A DNA stretch of 64,000 nucleotides from Thalassia testudinum (GCA_037157565.1 JAZHRO010000013.1:121348001-121412000), one strand, 5' to 3'. Positions 46,713 through 59,290 are shown, counted from the first letter of the stretch. Notes: generated by a model from the letters alone, not told the origin. Numbers and translations are program-made.

Positions 46713-47318
46713 TGATGTGTATGCATCTGAATAGCCTAAAATGTCTATTTATGCATGTTCTTAGTGTCGTAGAAGCATCATACATTGTAAATACTGCATA
46801 ACATGCATCATCATGCATTTAGGTTAAAGTGTATAAATTATATAGTAATTTACTCTTTTTGGTGGCCAGGGACAGGAAACATTTAATCAGGGCCTCGGAT
46901 TAAAGATCCAACTATATGGATCTGATTAGGGCGACAATCGGAGTTCAACGACTCCAAGATCATCCCGATTGGACTTCCATAGTATCAAATGAAGTCTGAG
47001 AAAGATAAAAGATCAAGGGGCCATAATGGTGTAAATCCATACATTAGATGACAAATCTGACCACGTGAATGGGTTCGAATCGACGATCGTAGCCCAATGG
47101 TGTGAAAATCAATCAAATCCGACATCTGTGGCACCATCAACAAGAGATAGAAGATGGATGGCTAAGATAGCACCATGTGACGCCATCCCAGCAGCCCAAC
47201 CCATCCAAGGACCCACCGCTGCTATCTCTCTCCTCAGCTGCGTAGGTGATCTCAGCCATTGGATCAAGATCTAATGGCTAAGAGAGCTCGTGCCCAAATC
47301 CACAAACACACCTCAAGC

Positions 47319-47388
47319 GACCACGTAGCTCAGCGGTCGCGCGACTTCATGTGAAGAGGGAGGCACAGGTTCGATCATGAATGTGCCG
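47319..47388 (+). other. tRNA-like remnant with pol III A and B boxes
   Basis: TAGCTCAGCGG (47326-47336) fits the internal A box and GGTTCGATC (47368-47376) fits the B box. Their starts are 42 bases apart, close to tRNA spacing. The acceptor and T stems pair poorly, so this is at best a degenerate tRNA or tRNA-derived SINE piece. It is not seen in the related LTRs. Confidence 0.45.
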
Positions 47389-47566
47389 ATGACGATCGAT
47401 CCAACATGCCATCGCACGCGGGCGAGGTGTGTTGAAGATGCGACGCGATGCATTCCCAATCGTCAATCTCACGATCAGATGCCTGAGATCTTTTGAATGT
47501 GCATGGGCATTTTTTAGCGTAGGAGAGGAAGAGGCGGTAGGTGCGCACGAGCTATGACCACGTTCA

Positions 47567-47604
47567 GGGTCTTTAGTGACACTTAAATCCATCACTAAAG
47601 ACCC
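47567..47604. promoter_or_regulatory. Palindrome GGGTCTTTAGTGA / TCACTAAAGACCC upstream of TATA
   Basis: Perfect 13-base arms (47567-47579, 47592-47604) surround a 12-base loop, 53 bp before TATAAAAAG. It contains the same TTTAGTGA core as element 3's LTR. Confidence 0.65.
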
Positions 47605-47813
47605 CTATATTAATTTTTAAGGTTAAAATGACCTTTTTGCCCCCAACCTCTACACCTATAAAAAGGTCTACACCCCTCACATTTCATTCATCCCTTCCCC
47701 TCTTCTCTCACCCCCTCCAAAGCTCTAAGAGCTTGTCCCAAATCGGGGATGCTCCTCTAGAGTTAGAAATATAATTTTCCACCTTCTCATTCCATTCGTG
47801 GAGCATTCCGCGA

Positions 47814-49443
47814 TGGTCCTTATTCGAGGAGTAGATCGCATAATAGATGAGCGCGTTGTAGTATAGTGCAAAATACGTTTCGAGCAAATAAATTAAAGGA
47901 ACTGGTGAGTCTCGATCGATCATAGGGAGGCAGAAAGCACTTTTGATTTCATGTGTTTGTTCCAAATATAAGTACCAAGTAATAGAAGCAACCAATCATA
48001 ATATCCACATAACAAAGAGAGATTGAATTTGATATATGAGATAAAATGAAAACATGAATGTAAACAAACTACTATTGTAACAAAATGAAGGCACCACAGG
48101 TGGTACGTGGTGGCCTTCGGAGAGGTTGGGAAGAGCAATAATGATCCGTCGAGGTGGCCCAACAGATGCTTCAGAAGGAGATGCAAACACGGATGCAGAG
48201 AAGGCAGGAAGAAGAAGAAGGGATAGGAGTTGTAGGAGGAAGAAGAAAGCTATTGAATGGCCTTCAAAGGGGACCCTTATGCCTCTTTCTATAGCTTTTG
48301 TGAAGGGCATTTCGGGCATTAGAGCCCTTAATTCCATGCAAAACCTTCAGGTTAATCAGATCCGTTGATCGGGAGATCAACGGTCTTGATTAAGCCTTCC
48401 ATTCACAATTTCATCTGGTGTTGACACGTGGTGCACTGTGCTCCCTTGGATCTACATCTGGAGGCCTCCACTCGCCTGCCACTCACTGCTGCCTTCGCAC
48501 GCCTACCGCTCCACTCTTAATCGCACCTCATCTTCCTAAACCATCTTAGCCATCCAATCTCTCGATTGAACGGCTTAAAGAGAGTGCGAAGAGCCCGGCT
48601 GACTCTTAAGGCACCCGTCATCACGTGTGTCTTCATCTAACGCTCCTGTTCCCACCACGCATTCGCCCCTGATCCGCCCGATGAAGATCCTATGGTTGAA
48701 TTTCATCTGCGCACAGCCAACTCCCACATCGCAAATCAAACCCACATCACACGTTAGTCGTTAAGTGCACTCTCTGCTATGCTATGCGTGTGGATTATTG
48801 CGATTTCCATCTCATGTGTAACCATCATCAGCCATTAGATGGAAATCCAATGGTCGAGATCTCACCCTCGCTTAATGAAGCGCTTGGAGGAGGGCAACGT
48901 GGATGCATTGCGGCCAATGGATAAGGATCCAACGGCCCACGGCTTTCCTTCCCATATTGGGTCATGGTGAGGGGCGGCTGCGATGGCACCACATGGCACC
49001 ATCGTGGCTGTCCATCTTCTTCCCTTGTATTTGATGATGTAGGCCTCCGATTGAGTTGATTCTACACCGTTGGACTGCGAACATCGATCAGGATCCATCC
49101 GTGTCGTTGGATTTGTCATCTAAGGTCAGGATATTCTTCAATTTTCCCCTTGGCTCCTACTTCTTCTGCGGACTCCCTAGGGTGCTATGGAAGTCTAATT
49201 GATGCGATCTTGGAAGCGTTCGACTCCCGTTGTCATTCCAAATAGATCCATAAGGTTGGATTGGTCATCTGCAGCCTTGGATTACCTGCAATTATTAATA
49301 CCTCTCAAATAGCACATTATTATGTATAAACATATAAATCATCTAGGATGCAAAGTACAATGTGTATGCATGTAGAATGCCCATGTTAAGCTAGGTTCTA
49401 CCTTAATTCAGGTGAATTAGGAACTATGATTTCTGCGCAATCA
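47814..49443 (-). repeat. Element 7 3' LTR (1630 bp)
   Basis: The plus strand begins TGGTCCTTATTCG and ends GCGCAATCA. It is related to the LTRs of elements 3 and 4 (for example the block around AGATGACAAATCC on the minus strand). Palindromic CCATTAGATGG / CCAATGG words are near 48831 and 48912. Confidence 0.82.
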
Positions 49444-49457
49444 TACCCCCATGCCTA
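49444..49457 (-). other. Element 7 3' polypurine tract
   Basis: The minus strand reads AGGCATGGGGGTA directly before the LTR start TGATTGCGC. A decayed GGTAGGGACTAGG version of the hairpin is at 49461-49480. Confidence 0.8.
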
Positions 49458-50287
49458 AATCTTCCTAGTCCCTACCAAGTGCAAGACAAAATGTATTTTA
49501 TCATGAGTTTAACTAAAGGTTTCTTTCCTTTTGTTTCATCCAAAAATTCAAAATCCAAATAACCATGAATATGTAATGTTGTAGCTTCTACAATGGATCC
49601 AAGTGAAGAGTCGATATACATTTAAAGCTTGTACTTGACCCCTAGTAAAATTCTATTGGGATAGGCAAACATCTTTCCTCGGGGATATAAAATATTCTCT
49701 AATTTTAGCCCTGACTTTTGGCATAGGTAGAAGACGTCTGAGTTAATTGGATTTATATTTGGTGGCTCACTCTCTTCTGGTGTTGCATAGAGGCTAGTAT
49801 TTCAGAATCTAGATTTCTAAATTATTGAATAAATTAACTTAGAGAAAGGCTGGAAAACTATGCTCACTTTAATCTTTTGTACTTTTTCTTTCATCTCTTT
49901 CTCTCTTTTTTTCCTTTCCTTTTTATTTTTCTTCCTGAGCTCACATCTCACTAGATTTGCAACTGTATTTGGTGGTCTTGCATGGCATCACACTTTAATT
50001 ACGTTCTAATAACCCTACGACCAAGTCAGACCCCTCAGCCCGTATTCAGGTGGTCAGAAATACAGAAAAAATAGATTTAGGCCATATTTGGTGGTTCGTG
50101 GGGAAGGTAGGTGTTTTTGTCTCAAAACACTTTGACTTATATAACTCAAACTTCTTCACATAATACTTTTTTTTCTTTTTTCTCAAGCAAATACCTCTTT
50201 TGTATGCATTTTTTTTAGATATATATCTACTGGCACAATGTCATTTCCAACATAACATAACGCAACAATGCAACACGACATACATAC
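49458..50287 (-). other. Element 7 3' UTR, distal part
   Basis: No gene. Plus-strand TATTTGGTGG occurs at 49756, 49976 and 50085 (two more at 58493 and 58661), with a C/T-rich stretch at 49870-49935. Confidence 0.7.
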
Positions 50288-52160
50288 TGATTAGCCCATA
50301 TTCGTGGGCTATTTAAGTATCTAAATGTCTAGACATTAAATTAATTTTAACACTTAGGTAGAAAACATTAGGATGTAAATAAATTAATTCATATTTTTAG
50401 CTTAAGTACATAATTCATGCATTTAGAATTAACCTAGGGTTGCATATATTTAATTAGTTAATTAATTAGATGCACTATTTTAATTAACATAGAAGCTAAG
50501 GTGTTATGTATAAATAACCCTAATTATTTTATTCTTTTATTCTTTTTCTCCTTGCACAGGTAACTCCTCCGGCTCCACCTCCTCCTCCTCCTCCTGTGCA
50601 TCACATTTATGCTACGGCATTTTGAATTTCAAATCAGTGTGGCCATGGCTACAAAAGGAGAAGGGACAGCTGCCGTTGAGAGGAGGCCACCACCCTTGTT
50701 CCTCACTGTGTTTAGAGGACATTGCTCCTGTTCCATTCCATACCACCGGCCTCACCGCGGTAGAACGACTCACCACCATGGGCATGTGGGGTGACAGCCC
50801 ACACCGCCAAAGAGTCTCTGCAACACTTCACCTCAGCCAGCAACTCACGCCCACTCCCAGCACACCCTGCCAAGCGTGCCTGCCACCGCTATATCAGACA
50901 CCATCGCGTGCGCCCTTACTTCATTTCCAGCCATCAGACCCTGCCTACCACATGCCAGCTGCCCACCGCGCCTTCACCTTCACCACGCTCGCACCTCCTT
51001 ACCCTAGCAGAACCTCCAGCAGCGCCTGCAACTCACCGCGCACTCTCACTTCACCCCTAGCGCACGTGCCAGCAGCCCCCCTGCTCCATTAGACCCACCA
51101 CGCGCCTCCAGCCCAGCCAACACGGTCGTGCCTCCTCTCCTTCTCCAAAACCTCCAGCACCCCTGCACTTCCGCACCTCCACTCACCCACAGCGCATGCT
51201 CCACGCGCCTTCACGCCCTCGCACCAGCAGCCCACACTCCAGCACCCACTCCTGCACACCCCTTACGAGCTAGTAGAGCCACACCTCCACACGCCCACGC
51301 TCCAGCTCCTCCCTGCAGCACCTGTAGCCAATGCCACCACCATGCCCACGCGCACCTGTGCACCTTGTAGAGGTCGTGCCTCCATGGGCCACGCGCCGCA
51401 TGTGTCTGCAGCGCCTGCAGTGCCCGCACGCTGCTCTCCTTGCGCCTGCAGCACGTGCGACCAGCAGCAGGCTCCTCCATTGCCGCCACTCCTCTCCTCT
51501 AGCAGACTAGCTCCGACCATCTCACGACGCACCACCACCACCACCGCGAAGGCCTTGCTTCAGCCAACCTCTTGTAGGAGTAGCACCTCGAATGAACCTC
51601 TCTCCCATGCACAAGGAGGAGAGAGGTAAAATCCTCTACTTTTACTTTAATTAAAAATTACATTTAAATGCCATTGCCATGAAAATGAATTTTGATTTAT
51701 GATTATAATATTAAGTGAAATTGCGACTGCATACTCATGCTTTCTTACAATTGCGTGGCTTTTGTGATTCACATTGTTTGACTTTGGTTTTGGATTAAGA
51801 TGTGCACAAATTTTCTCTAATGCATGTCAATTGGAAATTACATAGATTCATCACATATTTATTGAATATTTCAGTGAGGAAAAAATTGCACATCTACCCT
51901 TACATTTTCAAGTTATTGTGCATCTTCTTTTCGTCGCATTTCATGTCAGATTTGACTATGGATTTGGCACTTGATTGAACGAATATGAGAAAAATATTCA
52001 TGATTTTATCATATCATTGCCTGCTTGTGGACACGACCCGCTCTTCTGTGAGTGGTTAATTTTTGTTGTAATTGTTTTGTTAAGCGATTTTCCACCACTT
52101 TGTTACTAAAACGACAAATCACCTTAATCACATTATTCGAAAGTGAAAACCATCTTATCA
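50288..52160 (+). repeat. Element 6 5' LTR (1873 bp)
   Basis: TGATTAGCCC to TTATCA. TATAAATA is at 50509-50516 and GCACAG/GTAAC at 50555-50564. A GC-rich block of about 1 kb (50570-51600) separates AT-rich ends. Confidence 0.92.
50509..50516 (+). promoter_or_regulatory. TATA box of element 6 LTR
   Basis: TATAAATA is followed within 50 bp by a pyrimidine tract and CACAG/GTAAC. The 3' LTR has the same at 56778-56785. Confidence 0.65.
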
Positions 52161-52162
52161 AA

Positions 52163-52180
52163 TGGCGTCGTTGTCAGAGA
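52163..52180 (+). other. Element 6 primer-binding site
   Basis: TGGCGTCGTTGTCAGAGA matches 14 of 18 bases of the tRNA-Asp complement; mismatches are all transitions. Confidence 0.75.
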
Positions 52181-53354
52181 GGCAACAGACGCAATAATTT
52201 CACCTGATCTTATTTTTTATTATTTCTCATTGCACAGTGATTTGACCATTTATTATCTTTTCTGTGCGCGGAATTTGTGCGAGGAATTTGAGAGAGGTGA
52301 CAGACACATCAGGAAGAAGATGTCGACCTTGAGCAACACTTACACGAGGGGAAGATGAAGGAGACCTAGATTCTCCCTCTATAGGAGATTTTCCATTTCA
52401 TAAGTTTTATTTCTATTTTCTCACCCTTGTAGTAATTGGGGCTAATTTTTGGGAGCTTGTTCCCTTTTCTTTAGATTTAGGTTTTTAATTTACTTTATGG
52501 ATTGTTTACCCTTTAATTTGCTTGTGCATAAGTAGCTAAAAAAAAAACTAAAAAACCTAAATCTTGTCTTGCATATTACATACCTGCTAGAAGCTGCCTG
52601 CCCTTAGGTCGAATCATTTAGGACTGAATGAGTAGCATCTAGATCTAATTCTTGTCTTGCATATTGCATGAAGAATGCTGGAATCAGGTATGCACTTCTA
52701 ACTTTGCATTTCTACCTGTCATGCAAATGCATTTGGACTAATTTCGAGACCACGCAATCTGTATTGAATAGATCTAAGTGGTCACATATTTTCTAGAAAA
52801 AGGACTGATTAAAGGAGGGACATTTTAAAAATCAAGGATTTAATTTTCAAACTTAGCATGTGATTTAAAATTCAAAATCTTTTGCGGTGTATGCACACTT
52901 ATATCTCTTGCACCACGGCACACTTTTAGGCACTCCTTAGGTTTGGAAATACTAGGACAAGAGCCCTCCTATCATTGGATTCTGAAGTGTTTAGAACTTG
53001 AGATCAAAGGTTTTGTAACTCCAAAGAGGGGGATACCCTATCATGGTTTTTTGGGGGTATTTGAGAAGCACCGCGAAAGCATAGCTTCAAAGGAAGACTT
53101 AGGCCTACTTGCATCCCTCGATCTTTTGTCTTTGGAGTTGCTCTACCATTTAAGATTTAGGGAAGAACATCTAAGCTCCAACTAGGTCTTCTTAGGTGAG
53201 CCGTAGGTCGATAATCAGCGCATAAATTGATTAAACAAATTATATTGTCACCTACAATCTGACTTAATATCAAAAGCCTAAATTGGGAAAGACCAAAAAA
53301 GTCCTTTTCGAATTGTGTTTTGCTTGGGGAATTCTGATTGAGGTCTGAGTTAAA
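52181..53354 (+). other. Element 6 5' leader
   Basis: No supported gene. From about 52580 to the ORF it is close to element 5's leader. Confidence 0.7.
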
Positions 53355-55281
53355 ATGGACCACATTGATTTTCATCCTTTCACATCTTGCCCACACCCTT
53401 ACCCCCACTCTATGCTCTTCGATCCCATACACCGAGATGGTCCATCCTTTGATGGGCATAATGACAATCATTGGGATTTGTTTTATTCCTATTATAGGAG
53501 TATTGGAATGGTCAAGCCCCAAATCAGTGAGCAGAACCTAGGAGCGGGATTTGCTTTTCCTAATATCCCACACACTATAGAAATACCCAACCTACCCTCC
53601 CTGAATAATTATAATGGTTGGACAGACACTCCTGGATACTATAAGCCTGAGCCTGACTTCTCTCATGATAGAAATGACCTCTCCTCCTTGCAGATGGAAA
53701 TACAGAAAATGCAAGATGAAATGATTGAATTGTTAGAAGAATCTTCGAGAGCAAGCCAACAAGAAAGAGATGAAATTAGCCACCCAATCTACCCCATTGA
53801 GGATGATGTACACCCATCTACACTTGATGCATCTCCTGTGGGAGAGCTACACTTTAAGTTGGAGGAAAATTTTGGGGATTATGTAAGGGAGAATAGCTAC
53901 TTTTCGTGGATCGATTTTGAAACCTCCCCATTAGGTGACACCTCCTTGAGGTCAATGCCTTAAGTGGGAGGAAGATGCATGTGAAAGTAGCCATGCATTG
54001 GATGAAGAAAGGTGGCAACCCGAGGAAGATGACGATAAGGTTGAGCATCCACCTAAATTATATTGGAGTCAAACGAAGGGAATGATGGTACCATTGGGAG
54101 ACCTCAACCGAGATGATAGTATTTTCGTGACATTTGATGAAGTGGGTCGAAGTCAAGTTGTTAATCCTACCCTCCCTTCTGATCACAAGATGGAACTCAA
54201 GCCCACCCTTAGGGAACTTAACCCTCAAGAAATTGACCTATCTGAGGAGTCCAATGTTACTAGTGTAAACCATTTACCTCAGATAGAGTACCCTAGGGGA
54301 TCTGCTGAGATATTAAATGATTCTAGACCTCGGGTATATGGTGAATCATATGATGAGGAGAAAGATGAATTATATGAGGAACCTACATTCAAGATTTGGA
54401 GTGACATAAAGGGTGATTATGTCCTATTTGAAGAGTTAGCCCCTGAGGATGTCACAAATTTGACCAAATTAGGTTTCCTTAGCACACCCATTGGTGATAT
54501 TTCTCCTCATGATGAAATGATGGAAAATTTGGAAGCAACTTCTAGGATTTATGTGGATTCACATATACACTTAGGGGAAGATTTGAGTAAAGAACAAGAA
54601 CCTAGAGATGACATTGATAGGATAATCCCTAGATCTGTTGCTTCCAACCTACCTTCATTTGTTTCGAAGTCACCCTCTGATTCGCTTATGTCTGAAGGTG
54701 AAATTTTGACTCCTGATGAAGTGCAGGAAGATACTTGAGACAGTACAAGGAATGCTAGGGATGTAATTGAGGATTTGGAAAGATTGTTAGGGATGGACAC
54801 CGAGCTGATTAAACCCAACCTGGATCTTATGGCCATCTTGCAACCTCGAAACTTGGACACCCTAGACGATCCTTGCCTTAGAGAATTGCTCACTTTTGTT
54901 CTGACCGGGGGGCTTAACAAACCAATATTTCCTATAATGGAGTATCGGGTATGGATTGATGATTTTTTTAGTCAGTCCATTGCCCTGGGGGTTTATCTTT
55001 GCACCATTCCTTCCCCATTCCTTTTGGTGGATCCTTGTCATCCTCCCCCTACCCCTTTGGAGGTTGTTATGCTAGTTTATCCTTTAGAACCTCTTTCGGT
55101 GACCTGGGAAGATTTTATTCCCATCCTTGTTGGGTAAGCATTTGCTATCGGGATTCATCATCAGCCCGCCAACATCCTAGGTTACCTATTTTCTAGGCCA
55201 GCATTACTTTGCTCATTTATAGGGCCTATTTCTGCAATCCTTGAACTTGATTTGCAGGTTCTTTGGCTACTCGGTTGCTAA
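53355..55281 (+). pseudogene. Element 6 unknown acidic ORF
   Basis: This is the partner of 36189-38120. From ATG 53355 the frame is open to about 53955, where two bases are missing relative to element 5 and the frame shifts. It continues 53965-54738 (TGA), then to 55137 (TAA, where element 5 has CAA), and ends at TAA 55279. The four stops of element 5 are absent here. The N-terminal Tyr/His/Pro region, MEIQKMQDEMIELLEESS, the acidic middle and the two W-S-x2-K-G repeats (near 54062 and 54395) are all kept. Family not recognised. Confidence 0.75.
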
Positions 55282-56540
55282 CAAAAGAACGGCAGCCCAT
55301 CTCTGACCCAGGTAATATCCTTCTATGCAATGGGCACATTGCAGATTTTAGGCATGGTGGGGTGTACTAGGGGATATACATAGCATTTATACATAGTGCA
55401 TTCATGCATTTAGTTATAGCATTCTGCATTGCATACATTTGCATTTAAAAAAAAAAAAGAACAAAGAGAAAAATATTTTGTAATTATTGAGTTTAACTGG
55501 ATGGCCTTGCATTCTTAAGCAAAGCAGAACTCCAGGTTAGAGTAAGTTGATTCTAGAGTCGAACTTTAGAAGCTAAATAAGCTACTAGCTTTAGACCTTT
55601 AGGGTCCTTTGTGGACTTAAAAACTTAAGTAGGAGTTAAGTTGCGGACCATTCCTCAAGAGGTTGAGGAAGAAAAGCTAGGGATTGAGTTAAAAGGTGGG
55701 GTAGTACCTGGAGTCTTGTTCTACCTTTTGATTTATGGGTCCTTATAACCCAAGCATCCAAATTTCACACACTTGGTCTGGTGTAAGTGATCAACTTAAT
55801 TCTTTTCTTGAAAGAAATTTGGTTCTCTTAGTTTTGACATAGGAGAGGCTTGAAAACACAATTTGATTGGAAGAGTTCCCGCCGCAGGAGAGGTGGAGTA
55901 TATAATCACCTTGAGGATGCGATGATAACATATTACCTCCTCGACGCTTGTCTCATAGGATATCCATCCTACTGGGGACATGTAAGCGCATTGTGTGGTT
56001 CAGGTACCATGGGCGGCTCTATCTCGAAGTGCCGATTGCCACAGGCCTGAATTCGATTAAGAAATCCATGGGCAATACTATCTCAAAGTGTCGATTGCCA
56101 GGAGTTCTTGGGGTCGCTATGGGTGGTGCTACCTTGAAACAACGAAAGCCAGGCACACTTCGAGGTACGGTGATGAGGATAATGAATCCGACACAGACAG
56201 TGTTGATAGTTGATCCGAGGTTAGACTTAGAGGAATCAAACAAAAAAAAATATTTATATAAAAAAAAAATCCTTTTCCTTTAACTCAAATAACTCAAACC
56301 AATGCATATGCACAGATGCTTTAATCTCAGGGATCAATAAACCTTAGGGTAGAGTCAGAAATCAAAGAAACTTGTTCCTGCAACCTGTCTTTAGCTGACC
56401 TAGTCCGTAACTTTGCAACTACTTGGGAACCTTAGGTCTAAAGTTCGAACTTAATATGTTTCCAAAGGAAGACTGATTGGGTTGGCTAGTTTATTTGAAG
56501 TGCTAGGTTTTGCTTGGATTTGCTAGGGACTAGCAAAAAC
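55282..56540 (+). other. Element 6 3' untranslated region
   Basis: It contains an internal polypurine tract (55351-55364), an A-run near 55447, three degenerate repeats (56007-56156) and the hairpin (56519-56537). No ORF is supported. Confidence 0.8.
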
Positions 56541-56556
56541 AAGGCATGGGGGTATT
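56541..56556 (+). other. Element 6 3' polypurine tract
   Basis: AAGGCATGGGGGTATT abuts the 3' LTR at 56557. Confidence 0.82.
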
Positions 56557-58427
56557 TGATCAGTCCATATTCGTGGGCTATTTAAGTATCTAAATGTCTA
56601 GACATTAAATTAATTTTAACATTTAGGTAGCAAACATTAGGATGTAAATAAATTAATTCATATTTTTAGCTTAATTACATAATTCATGCATTTAGAATTA
56701 ACCTAGTGTTGCATATATTTAAATAGTTAATTAATTAGATGCACTATTTTAATTAACATAGAAGTTAAGGTGTTATGTATAAATAACCCTAATTATTTTA
56801 TTCCTTTATTCTTTTTCTCCTTGCACAGGTAACTCCTCCGGCTCTGCCTCCTCCTCCTGCGCATCACATTTATGCTACAGCATTTTGAATTTGAAATCAG
56901 TGTGGCCGTGGCTACAAAAGGAGAAGGGAGAGCAGCCGTTGAGAGGAGGCCACCACCCTTGTTCCTCACTGTGTTTAGAGGACCTTGCTCCTCTTCCATT
57001 CCATACCACTGGCCTCACCACGGTAGAATGACTCAACACCGTGGGCTTGTGGGGTGACAGCCCACACCGCCAAAGAGTCTCTGCAACTCTTCACCTCAGC
57101 CAGCAACTCATGCCAACTCCCAGCGCACCCTGCCAAGCGCGCATGCCACCGCTCCATCAGACACCACTGCACGCGCCCTCACTTCATTTCCAGCCATCAG
57201 ACCCTACCCACCACATGCCAGTTGCTCACCATGCCTTCACCTTCACCACGCCCGTGCCTCCTCACCTCCAGCAGAACCTCCAGCAGCACCTACAACTCAC
57301 CGTGCACTCTCACTTCACCCCCAGCGCATGCGCCAGTAGCCCCCCCCACTCCATCAGACCCACCACGTGCCTCCAGCCCAGCCAACACACCCACACCTCC
57401 TCGCCTTCTCCAGAACCTCCAGTGCCCCTACACTTCCGCACCTCCGCTCGCCCATAGCGCGTGCTCCACGCGCCTTCATGCCCGCGCGCCAGCAGCCCGC
57501 ACTCCAGCACCTACGCCCACACACCCCTTACAGGCCTGTAGAGCCACACCTCCACATATGCCCACGCTCTAGCTCCTCCCTGCAGCACCTGCAGCCAGTG
57601 CCACCACTACGCCCATGCACGCCTGTGCACCCTGTAGAGGTCATGCCTCCACATGCCCACGTGCCGCGTGAGTCTGCACCACCTGCAGTGCCCGCATGCT
57701 GCTCTCCTTGCGCTTGTAGCACGTGCGGCCAGCAGCAGGCTCCTCCACCGCAGCCACTCCTCTCCTCCGGCAGGTCGGCTTCGGCCATCTCATGACACAC
57801 CACCACCACCACCACGAAGGCCTCGCTTCAACCGACCTCTTGTAGGAGTAGCGCCTCGAATGAACCTCTCTCCCATGTGCAAGGAGGAGAGAGGTAAAAT
57901 CCTCTACTTTTACTTTAATTAAAAATTACATTTGAATGCCATTGCCATGAAAATGAATTTTGATTTATGATTATAATATTAAGTGAAATTGCCACTACAT
58001 ACTCATGCTTTCTTACAATTGTGTGGCTTTTGTGATTCACATTGTTTGACATTAGTTTTGGATTAAGATGTGCATAAATTTTCTCCAATGCATGTCAATT
58101 GGAAATTACATAGATTCATCACATATTTATTGAATATTTTAGTGAGGAAAAATTACACATCTACCCTTACATTTTCCAGTTATTGTGCATCTTCTTTTCG
58201 TCGCATTTCATGTCAGATTTGACTATGGATTTCGCACTTGATTGAACGAATACGAGAAAAATATTCGTGATTTTATCGTATCATTGCCTCCCTGTGGACA
58301 CGACCCACTCTTCTGTGAATGGTTAATTTTTATTGTAATTATCTTATTAAGCGATTTTCCACCACTTCGTTACTAAAACGACAAATCATCTTAATCACAT
58401 TATTCGAAAGAGAAAATCATCTTATCA
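56557..58427 (+). repeat. Element 6 3' LTR (1871 bp)
   Basis: It is co-linear with 50288-52160, of nearly equal length, and carries the same TATA box, CAG/GTAA site (56826-56832) and GC-rich block (56850-57870). Confidence 0.92.
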
Positions 58428-58432
58428 CATAC

Positions 58433-59290
58433 TTTTATTCATGAGGCATTATTTGGGATTTTTGGGGATGACCAAGAGGATCTTGGGTGGTTTATTTGGT
58501 GGAAGTGTCTATTCTTGGCACCAAGTACGGAATGGATAGGATGACGTATTTCTGACCTTGACATCAGTTCCCTCCTTCAACCGAGGATTCTGTAGAGGTC
58601 GGTGATGACCATCCTCCTCAGTCCTAGTTTTATCAGAACCCGCTCTCTATGTTTTTGCCTTATTTGGTGGCTCTCGTACGGAATTTCTCATAGAATTAGT
58701 ACGCAAGAACTGAGACCGAAAACTATGCCCAACTCCAAGTATTATTCAATTATCCAGAATCAATGATTCCTTACACTAGCCTTAGAGCACCAGTAGACTC
58801 TCTACTCTCATCTCACACATGTTCTGGTGGATCTACTAGAAGATGGTTCACCTGACTCCCTGATTGTTGTCCAAGGGTTCAAGAGAAGAAGCAATGCTTC
58901 TTCTCGATAAACTAGAGATGTCTATCAGTTTTCATAGTGGATCCATTGCAAATTCTACATGCAGATGTGAGGTTATACTGGATTCTAAGCTTAGGAATCT
59001 ACTAAAGAATAAATCTTTAATAAAACCTCTTGATAAAATGATCTAATCCCCCACTTATTGGCAAAAAATTTTCATTTTTATGGACTACCCCCCCTATGCC
59101 TAAGTGTTTGCATGTCCTCATGCTTGAATAAAAGAAATAAGGCAGGGTGTATGTGGATAGAAATCACTTGGAACTGCTTCTGAATTATCGTTCAGCTCAT
59201 GCCATCACTGCAATTCCATACACAATATGCAAAACAATATGTGAATATGAAATATATTATGTATATATATACGTGCTGAGTTTAACGCCT
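58433..59290 (-). other. Element 7 3' UTR, proximal part
   Basis: No gene is supported. Two TATTTGGTGG copies (58493, 58661) and the internal polypurine module are present. On the minus strand the module reads TGAGGACATG, then TTAGGCATAGGGGGGGTAG (59085-59102). Confidence 0.7.

Larger units (their letters stand above)
46713..47813 (+). repeat. Truncated plus-strand Athila LTR (related to elements 3 and 4)
   Basis: It starts TGATGTGTATGCATC and aligns with element 4's LTR up to GTGGAGCATTCCGCGA, where element 7 interrupts it. Its U3 has the duplicated GACRATCGKAGYYCAA block (46938 and 47083), a tRNA-like segment (47319-47388), a 13-base-arm palindrome (47567-47604) and TATAAAAAG at 47657. The remainder lies beyond the window. 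Confidence 0.8.
47814..50287 (-). mobile_element. Element 7 (first part): 3' LTR and 3' UTR of an Athila element
   Basis: Minus orientation. The LTR is 47814-49443, followed by the 3' polypurine tract and about 0.8 kb of 3' UTR, then interruption by element 6. It continues at 58433-61376 with integrase, RNase H and part of RT. Only the left target-site flank (CGCGA, 47809-47813) is visible. Confidence 0.85.
50288..58427 (+). mobile_element. Element 6: non-autonomous LTR element, same family as element 5
   Basis: It is flanked by CATAC (50283-50287 and 58428-58432). The 5' LTR is 50288-52160, primer site 52163-52180, leader, unknown ORF 53355-55281, 3' UTR, and 3' LTR 56557-58427. Internal sequence is close to element 5 throughout; the LTRs share ends but differ more in the GC-rich middle. 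No retroviral enzyme domain is present. Confidence 0.93.

Noticed and set aside
53157..53522. 121-codon antisense ORF, with a partner at 36042-36356, and 123-codon antisense ORFs at 37388-37759 and 54549-54920
   Set aside because: They are shadows of the conserved sense ORF and leader; their conservation is explained by the sense strand.
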